Assembly: GCA_964520885.1 (NCBI GenBank)
Contig: CAZFQD010000077.1
Location: 1-10,836 of the forward strand
Length of the DNA: 10,836 nucleotides
Direction: 5' to 3'
From: CAZFQD01 sp964520885
GTDB taxonomy: Bacteria > Bacillota > Clostridia > Oscillospirales > SIG519
Part shown: positions 1-6,880 of the stretch, piece after piece
Layout: every line of letters starts with the position of its first letter
Numbering within the stretch: the first letter of the stretch is position 1
Program-made: the position numbers and the translations under genes
The notes under the pieces: model-generated
Seen by the model: the letters and a program-made list of their open reading frames with translations, nothing else
Told to the model about the DNA's origin: nothing
The model's database searches: none

Positions 1-2293
1 CTTGTGCACAATATAATCCGGGGCCTCCATAACTCATAATCCAACGGTTTGAACCTGTCCAATCTACATTTGTTATATTGGGATTATACTTTGCTAATTG
101 TGCGGTTGGTAAAAGATTAAATTTGGTAGCACCAAGTTCATTACCATATGCTTTATAAGGGTCAGCTTGGTCAAGATAATTATCAATACCTAATTGAAAT
201 AATGCAAGCCGTGTAAAAGAAGTATCCTTTAAAACATTAAATTTTGCTGTAAAATAAATTCTACTTACATCATCGGTCCGTCCCATATTTTGCTTTAAAA
301 ATACTTGTATAGCATCATCTGCTGTAATCCAAGAATAAGTTACTTCTGATAAATTAGGTCCGTGCTTAACAAAATCAGTTTTTACACTTTTGCCGAATTG
401 CTGACCTTTGTTAGTAACATAAGTTAAGAAGCTGCTACCTCCTGCAACATCATTCAACTGATATTTAAGCCCACCATAACCTTTTACCAAAAGTGGACGA
501 TTATCATTTAGCATACCATTTGTTTCAATGGTTTCGGGTTCCGATGTCATTTGTTCAACATTAGTGCCAAGTGAAAGTTGTGTCCAAAGGTCATAAAATC
601 CCCAACCTGCCAAGCACAATTGTGTATGAGAAACTGCATTCACACCTCCCCATGTAGCATAAGCAATAGAATAATCATAGGATACAGTAGTATTTGCAGG
701 CACATCAACATAGGAAGTGTATCTAAGCCACATTCCTTCATATAATACGGAACCAAGATTTAAAGAATTGCTATGGTAGTTTTTGGTTACCTGAACAAAA
801 TCTCCAGTAGGAATGCCTTGACCATTAAAGCCATTAGTTGCCTCACGCATAATTGGTATTGAACCGTTTTCTACACCAAGCCACGCATTTGTTCCAAAGC
901 CATCCTGTCGCCAAAGAACTATTGGAACTTTTTGTGCGGTATTTGTGTTGTTCTTAATATTTACCATTACTCTGTCAAGCATTTGTCTATCGGCAAGAGA
1001 GTTATAATTAGGTTTGGTTGCATTCAAATTTATTTCGTAAACTCCTCTTTCGGAAACATATTGAACTGTATTGAATGTTTTAGTAGTCTGCAAAGTCGTT
1101 TTTTGTTGTGCAGATACTGTAATGCCTCCTGTTTCCATTGAAAAAAAACGATTTGCATCGGATACATTTGCATTATTTGAAGGAATAACATATATATTTA
1201 TTCCTTTTCTATTGCCCCATGGTTCGCATAAAGGATTTATGGAACCTTGAGGAGCATTAAAATTTACAGGGTTCTGAGAGAATGTAATCTCATTCTCGCT
1301 AATACTTATTTTTGGCGTTCCATTCGTTAGTAAAGGTGCTACAAATGTAAAACCTTTTCCTGCTGAATTTGTTACACAAACTGCTCTACTGCCCACAGTC
1401 CCATTTTGCCATTTAATATTGGTATATCCCGAAGGTAATGTCCACTTAAATGACATTTGAACATTGCTTAAAGCACTTGTAGGCATAAGCTCATATATTA
1501 ATGAAAAATAATCGTAAAAAGCCTGCACTTCAAGATGTCCTTTTGCATCTATATCTTTACTGCCATTTGACATTGAAAAGTTTACAATATCAAATCTCTG
1601 AGTAATTCGTCCTACTTCTATATTGCGGTAATTATATGTACTTGGACCCCCAATAGACCTACCATCATCAGCCACACTTGATTTATATACATCACTACCA
1701 ACCTTAGCATAAAGTGACAATGAGTGCGAAGGAAGACTTGAAATTATAGTATTATCTGTGCTTGACCCAGCATATTCTCGTGATACATGCGTTGAAAAAG
1801 AACCCAACTTTTCAATTTTGAGATTATACGGGTCTATGGATATTCCATAATTCCCTGTCATTATATTCATTCGTCTGGTTGATGAGTAATCTCTTATTCC
1901 GTTAGCCCACCAAGAATTAGTATAGTTAGCGTCCCCAAAAGTTATTGGTTTATTTGTTGTAATGGGTGCGGTATAACTACTATAAATACTTGTCGTATTA
2001 TTACTGCTTTGATTATTGGAGTTTTGATTGCTTGAAATAGTATTATCAATATCAGAACTGCTGTTTCCACCGAAAATAGAAGAATATGCCGAACTAAAAA
2101 TGTTAGAAAAAATATTTTCAGTTCGTTTGTTTTCAAACAAATGTGCTGAAAAAAACGCAATAGTTGATATAACAACAAACAAAACTAATATTATAGGTAA
2201 GTAAAACTTTTTATTTAATTTTATAAAAAATGAAGGTAGGTAAATCTCTTTATTTAACTTTTGAAGAAATAAAGGTAAGTGAAAGTTTTTCAT
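1..2293 (-). CDS. Large membrane-anchored extracellular protein of unknown function, C-terminus beyond the window
   Basis: I do not recognise this protein. The frame is open from an ATG at 2291-2293 to the left edge (764 codons, no stop), so the C-terminus is missing. The start is supported by AAAGGAGG nine bases upstream. Residues 1-29 are Lys-rich with a 13-residue tandem repeat. Residues about 30-53 form one hydrophobic segment (FYLPIILVLFVVIST and following), an uncleaved anchor or a signal peptide. Residues about 67-107 are a Ser/Asn-rich linker. From about 108 onward the sequence alternates short hydrophobic, Gly, Asn, Thr and aromatic stretches with few charges, as in secreted beta-sandwich proteins. 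Landmarks are a WWANGIRDYSS stretch near 128-138, EVQAFYDYFSLIYEL near 256-270, and a Trp/Gly-rich patch at about 548-575 (ATWGG, LCLAGWGFYDLWTQLSLG). It is the last visible gene of the operon, 26 nt after the preceding stop. Its position suggests a surface role in glycan binding or cleavage, but no catalytic motif is identifiable. Confidence 0.85.
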   Translation of the reverse strand, partial: MKNFHLPLFLQKLNKEIYLPSFFIKLNKKFYLPIILVLFVVISTIAFFSAHLFENKRTENIFSNIFSSAYSSIFGGNSSSDIDNTISSNQNSNNQSSNNTTSIYSSYTAPITTNKPITFGDANYTNSWWANGIRDYSSTRRMNIMTGNYGISIDPYNLKIEKLGSFSTHVSREYAGSSTDNTIISSLPSHSLSLYAKVGSDVYKSSVADDGRSIGGPSTYNYRNIEVGRITQRFDIVNFSMSNGSKDIDAKGHLEVQAFYDYFSLIYELMPTSALSNVQMSFKWTLPSGYTNIKWQNGTVGSRAVCVTNSAGKGFTFVAPLLTNGTPKISISENEITFSQNPVNFNAPQGSINPLCEPWGNRKGINIYVIPSNNANVSDANRFFSMETGGITVSAQQKTTLQTTKTFNTVQYVSERGVYEINLNATKPNYNSLADRQMLDRVMVNIKNNTNTAQKVPIVLWRQDGFGTNAWLGVENGSIPIMREATNGFNGQGIPTGDFVQVTKNYHSNSLNLGSVLYEGMWLRYTSYVDVPANTTVSYDYSIAYATWGGVNAVSHTQLCLAGWGFYDLWTQLSLGTNVEQMTSEPETIETNGMLNDNRPLLVKGYGGLKYQLNDVAGGSSFLTYVTNKGQQFGKSVKTDFVKHGPNLSEVTYSWITADDAIQVFLKQNMGRTDDVSRIYFTAKFNVLKDTSFTRLALFQLGIDNYLDQADPYKAYGNELGATKFNLLPTAQLAKYNPNITNVDWTGSNRWIMSYGGPGLYCAQ
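2195..2284 (-). repeat. 39-nt in-frame tandem repeat encoding a 13-residue motif
   Basis: Codons 4-16 and 17-29 of the left-edge gene encode FHLPLFLQKLNKE and IYLPSFFIKLNKK. A third, partial copy (FYLP, codons 30-33) leads straight into the membrane segment. The period is exactly 13 codons (39 nt). The DNA copies are visibly related (TTACCT/CTACCT and AAGTTAAATAAA/AAATTAAATAAA), so this is duplicated sequence and not only similar amino-acid composition. It lengthens the predicted cytoplasmic N-terminal tail. Confidence 0.7.
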
Positions 2294-2302
2294 TTCCTAT
2301 TT

Positions 2303-2310
2303 CCTCCTTT
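2303..2310 (-). promoter_or_regulatory. Strong ribosome binding site fixing the start of the membrane-anchored protein
   Basis: AAAGGAGG lies nine bases before the ATG at 2293, inside the 26-nt gap after the previous stop. It matters because this gene is truncated and has no recognised homologue to anchor its start. There is no hairpin terminator in the gap, so the gene is read as part of the same operon. Confidence 0.8.
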
Positions 2311-2319
2311 CTCTTCAAA

Positions 2320-3435
2320 TTAGATTTTTATCCCCCTTATATAATCTAAAAAGTAGTTGAACATTTTCAAGGTTATATTTGTAGGAACAGAATGGTCAAG
2401 CATTGGAAAAAAACCACCTTGAGATAGTAAAAAAGGTGCTTTTTTGTCAACTTCTTCTCTTATTGCGGCTTCGCTTATTGAAAGAGTTTTTTTGTCAAGC
2501 CCACCTATAATAGCAAATTTGTTACCATATTGTTTTCTAATTTTTACAATATCCATACCCGATTGAACTTCAAAAGGATAAAAGGCATTGGCTCCACTGT
2601 CAATATATATAGGCAACATTTTGTTGCAGTCTCCATCATTATCAACAATAATTCCTTCAATTCCTTTTTCCTTCATCAATGAAATTACTTCCTTTAAGTA
2701 AGGAGACATAAACTCTTTGTAAAATTCTGGAGAAATTAGTGGACCTGATCTATAACACATATCTTCCCAAATCATAACAAAATCAGGAATAACATCTTTA
2801 CAAACAAGTTTAATGAAGCCTAAATAAAAGTTTTTCCAATTTGTCATTATTGTATGGACAAAATCAGGGTCATCATTAAACATATACATTAACCCTTCAT
2901 CGCCCATAAGGTTACGAAAGTGCCCAAACGGACCAATAATAAACATTCCTAAAGGATAATCCCTTTGCGAATATTCTACTAATAGTTCGTTCCAATTGCT
3001 CGGAAATCTTTCTTTGCTTGTATAGTCATATCTGCACAAAATCTTTTTTTCGTAATCTTCTCTGCATTCCACGGGGAACTTTAAAAATTGTGGCATAGAA
3101 GTATCGGGGTCATCGGATTTAATTTTTTTCATTATACCATCAGTATCCATTAATACTTGATGTTCTCCGTCATCCTCTAAGATTATTTTTTCAAACATAG
3201 GGTAATAAGGGTCGCCGATCCATCCGCCTTCAAAAGGTAACCATGACAATTTATCCATTTTAAAATAGTCATAAACTTCTGAGTCGGTAATGTTTGAACA
3301 AGTAATATTTTTCGGCAAGCCTTCTTTATACCATTCTTTTATTGTTGCCGGCCAAACAGCAGGAGCCTCCCATCTGAAAGGTCTATCCGTTTTTTGAAAC
3401 TTCAAAGTTGCTATAAATCTTTCTCTTGCATTCAT
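2320..3435 (-). CDS. URO-D superfamily protein, type A (second copy), no zinc ligands
   Basis: This 371-residue protein has the usual length of the uroporphyrinogen decarboxylase/cobalamin methyltransferase superfamily, a TIM-barrel fold. It begins MNARERF, the typical family opening. Other family landmarks are the E-D-M acidic pair at 224-225 followed by GPLISPEFYKEF, GMDI near 293-296, and IIGGLDKK near 309-316. Where MtaA-type enzymes have His-x-Cys-Gly, it has VDNDG (264-268). Where they have the third zinc ligand, it has PMLDH (344-348). It therefore should not bind zinc in the known way. It also lacks the MRQAGR motif of HemE. By eye it is more than half identical to the gene at 5748-6842. 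The start has AAGGAG eight bases upstream, and the gene follows its neighbour by 17 nt. The protein should be cytoplasmic. Family membership is certain; substrate and reaction are unknown. Confidence 0.9.
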   Translation of the reverse strand: MNARERFIATLKFQKTDRPFRWEAPAVWPATIKEWYKEGLPKNITCSNITDSEVYDYFKMDKLSWLPFEGGWIGDPYYPMFEKIILEDDGEHQVLMDTDGIMKKIKSDDPDTSMPQFLKFPVECREDYEKKILCRYDYTSKERFPSNWNELLVEYSQRDYPLGMFIIGPFGHFRNLMGDEGLMYMFNDDPDFVHTIMTNWKNFYLGFIKLVCKDVIPDFVMIWEDMCYRSGPLISPEFYKEFMSPYLKEVISLMKEKGIEGIIVDNDGDCNKMLPIYIDSGANAFYPFEVQSGMDIVKIRKQYGNKFAIIGGLDKKTLSISEAAIREEVDKKAPFLLSQGGFFPMLDHSVPTNITLKMFNYFLDYIRGIKI

Positions 3436-3452
3436 ATTATCTTCTCCTTATC

Positions 3453-4601
3453 TTAAAGTTTTATTGACTTAATCTTTTCAATTAAGTATATATAATTCTT
3501 GAAAGGGGTTTCCGGAGGAACAACATCATCTAGAGTAGGAATAAATCCACCTTCTTCTATTAGAGGCATTAATCTGTCAAGTTCCCGATCAATAGCGTAA
3601 GGTCCATCAAACAATGTTTGTTTGGGTATTCCCCCTACCATTCTTAGTTCTTTTCCATATTCTTTTCTTAATCTGATTGGGTCCATATCGGAATTTCTAT
3701 CAACAGGCCATGTGCAATTAATACCGTTTGACATCATAATAGGCAGAAGAGCATCAATGTTTCCTGATGTCCATATGCTAATAAGGTTGGCACCATGTTT
3801 TTTAAGTTCGTTTATAATGGTATTTTGATATGGTAGCCAAAACTCTTTGTAAATTGATGGTGAGAAATGAGGACCGTTTTTATAGGCAAGGTCTTCTGTT
3901 ATTGTTACATAATCAATTTTTACTTTGCCTAAAATCGGACATATTAAATCAAGAATAAATTGACTCCAAAAAGAAAACATTTCATGAATCAACTCCGGAG
4001 TATCATAAAACGCAGTAAGAAATCTTTCCATACCCATTGTATAAAAACCCAATCTCATAAAAAATGGCAAAAAATCCAAACCCACCGGATTTTCCAATTT
4101 GTCAAGTTGCTTTAAGTTAAATTCAAGTTCATTGCCCATATCATTTGTTTTATCTATGTTGCCTTTCTGTGTAAGTGTAGCCGATACCCCAATTTCACCT
4201 AAATCTGCAAAATATCTTCCGTTTGATTGTGAATTAAAATGTTTCTTATAGCTGTTCCAATCATCCATATTTTTAACAGGGTGGTCAATATGCCCATAAA
4301 ATAATTTAGGAGCTCTTTTATCTCTTTTGACAGTTGTCCCCATATCATCGGTTTCAATAATTGATTGAGAATCCTCAAAAAGAACTTTATGTTCAAATTC
4401 AGGTATAGGCATAAAATTTATCGGAATGTCAATAACTCTATCCATTTCAAGAAAATCTTCGGGAGATTTATCTTTTGGCAGTCCCTGTTGATACCAGTTG
4501 TTTAATGTAACTTCCTCAAAGTACCATTCTATTGCCAAAACAGGCAATTTATCGGCTTTTTCGTAATTCATTATTTTATTCCATCTGTCTCTTGCATTCA
4601 T
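3453..4601 (-). CDS. URO-D superfamily protein, type B (second copy) with an internal insertion
   Basis: This 382-residue member begins MNARDRW and has AAGGAG eight bases before the ATG. Family landmarks are the acidic pair in TEDLAY (236-237), GPHFSPSIYKEFW (243-255), MDPIRLRKEYGKEL (306-319) and VGGIPKQ (322-328). The zinc-ligand loop is replaced by WTSGN (277-281). The C-terminal ligand region reads GGFIPTLDDVVPP (351-363), with Asp-Asp where type A has Asp-His. It is clearly paralogous to the gene at 4653-5723 (shared MGMExFxxAFYDTPELIHxMFSF and YKEFWLPYQNT-like stretches). It is about 26 residues longer because of an insertion between residues 124 and 165. Being 51 nt downstream of its paralogue and 17 nt upstream of the next gene, it is almost surely co-transcribed. 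Enzymatic activity is inferred only at the level of the fold. Confidence 0.9.
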   Translation of the reverse strand: MNARDRWNKIMNYEKADKLPVLAIEWYFEEVTLNNWYQQGLPKDKSPEDFLEMDRVIDIPINFMPIPEFEHKVLFEDSQSIIETDDMGTTVKRDKRAPKLFYGHIDHPVKNMDDWNSYKKHFNSQSNGRYFADLGEIGVSATLTQKGNIDKTNDMGNELEFNLKQLDKLENPVGLDFLPFFMRLGFYTMGMERFLTAFYDTPELIHEMFSFWSQFILDLICPILGKVKIDYVTITEDLAYKNGPHFSPSIYKEFWLPYQNTIINELKKHGANLISIWTSGNIDALLPIMMSNGINCTWPVDRNSDMDPIRLRKEYGKELRMVGGIPKQTLFDGPYAIDRELDRLMPLIEEGGFIPTLDDVVPPETPFKNYIYLIEKIKSIKL

Positions 4602-4652
4602 ATTTTTGTCTCCTTACTTAAATTATTTTATACCTTCACGCTAAAGTTAGTA

Positions 4653-5723
4653 TTACAAAGAATGCAACATTTTGATATAATGTCTGTAATGACAAAGCGG
4701 AATGTCCGGCGATACCATATCATCCAATGCGGGAATGAAACCACCTTGCTCAATAAGAGGCAATAATCTTTTTATTTCCCTATCAATGGCATCGGGACCG
4801 TCAATAAGGCATTGTTTGGGAATTCCCCCACTCATAAGAAGTTCTTTTCCATATTTTTGTCTAATTATCAAAGGGTCCATTTCGGGGCAACATCTTTCCA
4901 AAGGCCATATGCAGTTTATTCCGGTTTCCATTAATTTAGGTATTAAAACATCAAAATTACCTGCTGACCACATACAAACAATAGGCACTCCGTTATTTTT
5001 AAGTTCCTTGACAAGAGTATTTTGATAAGGTAGCCAAAACTCTTCATATACATCGGGAGAGACATGCGGTGATTTATTATATGCAAAATCTTCTGCAAAA
5101 ACCACACAATCAATTTTTGCCCCTTCAATATAAGGGCGAATAGTATCCATAACAAAATCATTATAAAAAGAAAACATATCATGAATAAGTTCAGGCGTAT
5201 CATAGAATGCAACCATAAAATTTTCCATACCCATAAGATAGAAACCCAATCTAAAAAAGTAAGGAAACAATGTAAGACAAACAGGGTTAGTGGAATTATT
5301 CAGTTGTTCCAACACGCAATTAAAATTGATTGCCTTTTTGATTTCAAGTTTTGCGTTGAATTTCTCCTTCATTCTCTTCCAGTCATCTTCGTTTTTAACC
5401 GGATGGTCAACATAACCGTAATACATAGATGGATTGCTTTTTAATTTTCTTACCGTAGCTCCAAACATATAATCGGTTGCAATTATTTCGTTTTCGTTTT
5501 CAAAAAATACTTTATATTCCGGTCTCGGAAATATAGAAAAATCCGCCGGCACTTTTGTAAATCTATCCATTCCAAGGGAATCCTCGGGAGGAAATCCGGG
5601 GACAAAGCCATCAAAAAACCATTTTGATATGGCAGTTTCCTCATATGGTTCAACAGCCATAACAGGAATACGGTCAACTTTCTCATAATTATTAATTTTT
5701 AAATATCTTTCTCTTGCATTCAT
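4653..5723 (-). CDS. URO-D superfamily protein, type B (first copy)
   Basis: This 356-residue protein begins MNARERY, with GGAG and a seven-base spacer before the ATG. Landmarks are AEDFAY (acidic pair 211-212), SPHVSPDVYEEFW (218-230), MWSAGNFD (251-258) at the site of the usual His-x-Cys zinc loop, MDPLIIRQKYGKEL (282-295), SGGIPKQ (298-304) and GGFIPALDD (327-335). It has no His-x-Cys or C-terminal Cys ligand. A CC pair at 278-279 and a Cys in IVCMW (250) are not at the canonical ligand positions. Its closest relative here is the next gene (3453-4601), so this looks like a tandem duplication followed by divergence. The 24-nt gap to the upstream gene carries no terminator. It should be cytoplasmic. 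The function is unknown beyond superfamily assignment; an automated 'uroporphyrinogen decarboxylase' label would mislead. Confidence 0.9.
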   Translation of the reverse strand: MNARERYLKINNYEKVDRIPVMAVEPYEETAISKWFFDGFVPGFPPEDSLGMDRFTKVPADFSIFPRPEYKVFFENENEIIATDYMFGATVRKLKSNPSMYYGYVDHPVKNEDDWKRMKEKFNAKLEIKKAINFNCVLEQLNNSTNPVCLTLFPYFFRLGFYLMGMENFMVAFYDTPELIHDMFSFYNDFVMDTIRPYIEGAKIDCVVFAEDFAYNKSPHVSPDVYEEFWLPYQNTLVKELKNNGVPIVCMWSAGNFDVLIPKLMETGINCIWPLERCCPEMDPLIIRQKYGKELLMSGGIPKQCLIDGPDAIDREIKRLLPLIEQGGFIPALDDMVSPDIPLCHYRHYIKMLHSL

Positions 5724-5747
5724 TTTAAATCTCCAAAATTATATTTT

Positions 5748-6842
5748 TTACTTATTAAACATATTTCTTATGTAATCAACTCCAAATTGAAATAGTTTCA
5801 AAGGAACATTAGGGGGAATACTATGGTCAAACATAGGAATAAATCCTCCCTGAGCCGCTATAATTGGAACCTTTTTTTCAAGTTCTTCAATAATTGCACT
5901 TTCGCTTTCTGCAAGAGTTTTTTTACTCAAACCGCCAACAATTGCAAACTTATTTCCATATTCCTTACGAAGTTCAATTATGTCCATTCCGGCTTGCACC
6001 TCAAAAGGATAAAACGCATTGGCCCCACAATCAAGGTATATTGGTAACATCTTATGAAAATTACCATCAGTATCAACTATTATTCCTTTTATTCCAGTTT
6101 CTTTTGCCTTTGAGATAACTTGTTTTAAACTTGGGGCTAAGAATTCTAAAAATGAATCGGGCGAAATTAATGGACCTGAATTAAAACATATATCCTCAAA
6201 TAGCATTACAAACTCAGGAACAACATCCTTGCATACTTGGTCAATAAAGTGTAAATAAAAATCAAGCCAGTTTGTAATAATTGCTTTAATTAATTCGGGT
6301 TCATCATAAATCATATACATTAGATTTTCGTCGCCCAAAAGGTTTCGAAGATGTGCAAATGGACCTGTAATAAACATACCAATAGGATAATCACGACCAG
6401 TATATTCTTTAACAAGTTGGTCCCAATTTGGTGGGAATCTCTCCATATCTTTATAATTTAATCTCCATTTGATTTTCTCTTCAAAATCACCCATTGATTC
6501 AACTGGAAATTTTAAAAATTGTGGCATAGAAGTTTCGGGGTGATATTTTAATGTTTTCTTTATAATTCCATCTCTATCCACTGCCGTGATATAAGTTCCG
6601 TCATCTTCTAATATCTCATAATCAAACATAGGGCAAAAAGGAACGCCTCCCCATCCGCCTTCAAAAGTCATCCAAACCAATTTGTCCATACCAAAATAGT
6701 TTGGAAGGTCATAAGTATCGGGTAAACCTTCTTCTCTCCAATTTAGTATTGTTTTCTCCCAAAATCCCGGGGTTTCCCACCTAAATGGTCTATCAACTTC
6801 CTTAAACTCCATTGTTGCTATAAATCTTTCTCTTGCATTCAT
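5748..6842 (-). CDS. URO-D superfamily protein, type A (first copy), no zinc ligands
   Basis: I place the start at 6842, giving 364 residues. This ATG begins MNARERF like its paralogues and has AAAGGTGG seven bases upstream. An in-frame ATG at 6863 would add MKKGGKK, but it has only AT-rich sequence before it, and the extra codons are the SD region itself. Family landmarks are FEDICF (acidic pair 216-217), SGPLISPDSFLEF (222-234), VDTDGN (256-261) in place of the His-x-Cys zinc loop, GANAFYPFEVQAGMDI (273-288), VGGLSKK (302-308) and GGFIPMFDH (332-340). It is the partner of 2320-3435: VDxDG, KMLPIY and GANAFYPFEVQ are the same in both. The VDxDG-type loop recurs, as far as I recall, in many unnamed URO-D relatives of anaerobic glycan degraders. 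It lies 38 nt after the type C gene (17 nt if the 6863 start were used). It is cytoplasmic; the reaction is unknown. Confidence 0.9.
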   Translation of the reverse strand: MNARERFIATMEFKEVDRPFRWETPGFWEKTILNWREEGLPDTYDLPNYFGMDKLVWMTFEGGWGGVPFCPMFDYEILEDDGTYITAVDRDGIIKKTLKYHPETSMPQFLKFPVESMGDFEEKIKWRLNYKDMERFPPNWDQLVKEYTGRDYPIGMFITGPFAHLRNLLGDENLMYMIYDEPELIKAIITNWLDFYLHFIDQVCKDVVPEFVMLFEDICFNSGPLISPDSFLEFLAPSLKQVISKAKETGIKGIIVDTDGNFHKMLPIYLDCGANAFYPFEVQAGMDIIELRKEYGNKFAIVGGLSKKTLAESESAIIEELEKKVPIIAAQGGFIPMFDHSIPPNVPLKLFQFGVDYIRNMFNK

Positions 6843-6849
6843 TTTCTTT

Positions 6850-6857
6850 CCACCTTT
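6850..6857 (-). promoter_or_regulatory. Ribosome binding site that decides the start of the first type A gene
   Basis: AAAGGTGG, a one-base variant of AAAGGAGG, sits seven bases before the ATG at 6842. The alternative ATG at 6863 lies upstream of this site and has no SD of its own. All three other A/B paralogues in the window begin MNARER or MNARDR, which matches the 6842 start exactly. Confidence 0.75.
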
Positions 6858-6880
6858 TTTCATTTAATTAAATAATATTA

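Noticed and set aside
1141..1148. A8 homopolymer within the large exoprotein as a phase-variation tract
   Set aside because: It is short, lies mid-gene in an AT-rich genome, and the reading frame is intact through it. Nothing else suggests switching.
1942..2178. 78-codon hydrophobic minus-strand frame
   Set aside because: It is an out-of-frame reading of the N-terminal and linker region of the membrane-anchored protein. The main frame has the strong SD and stays open for 764 codons.
4602..4652. Possible internal promoter (TATAAA box) in the 51-nt gap between the two B genes
   Set aside because: The only -35-like hexamer (TTGTAA) is 20 nt away, too far, and AT-rich gaps make such boxes common by chance.
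4702..5025. 107-codon open frame on the plus strand, and similar plus-strand frames at 932-1141, 3622-3828, 5823-6118, 7214-7530 and 9616-9900
   Set aside because: They lie antisense inside well-supported genes with clear family motifs. Their translations are low-complexity and lack ribosome sites.
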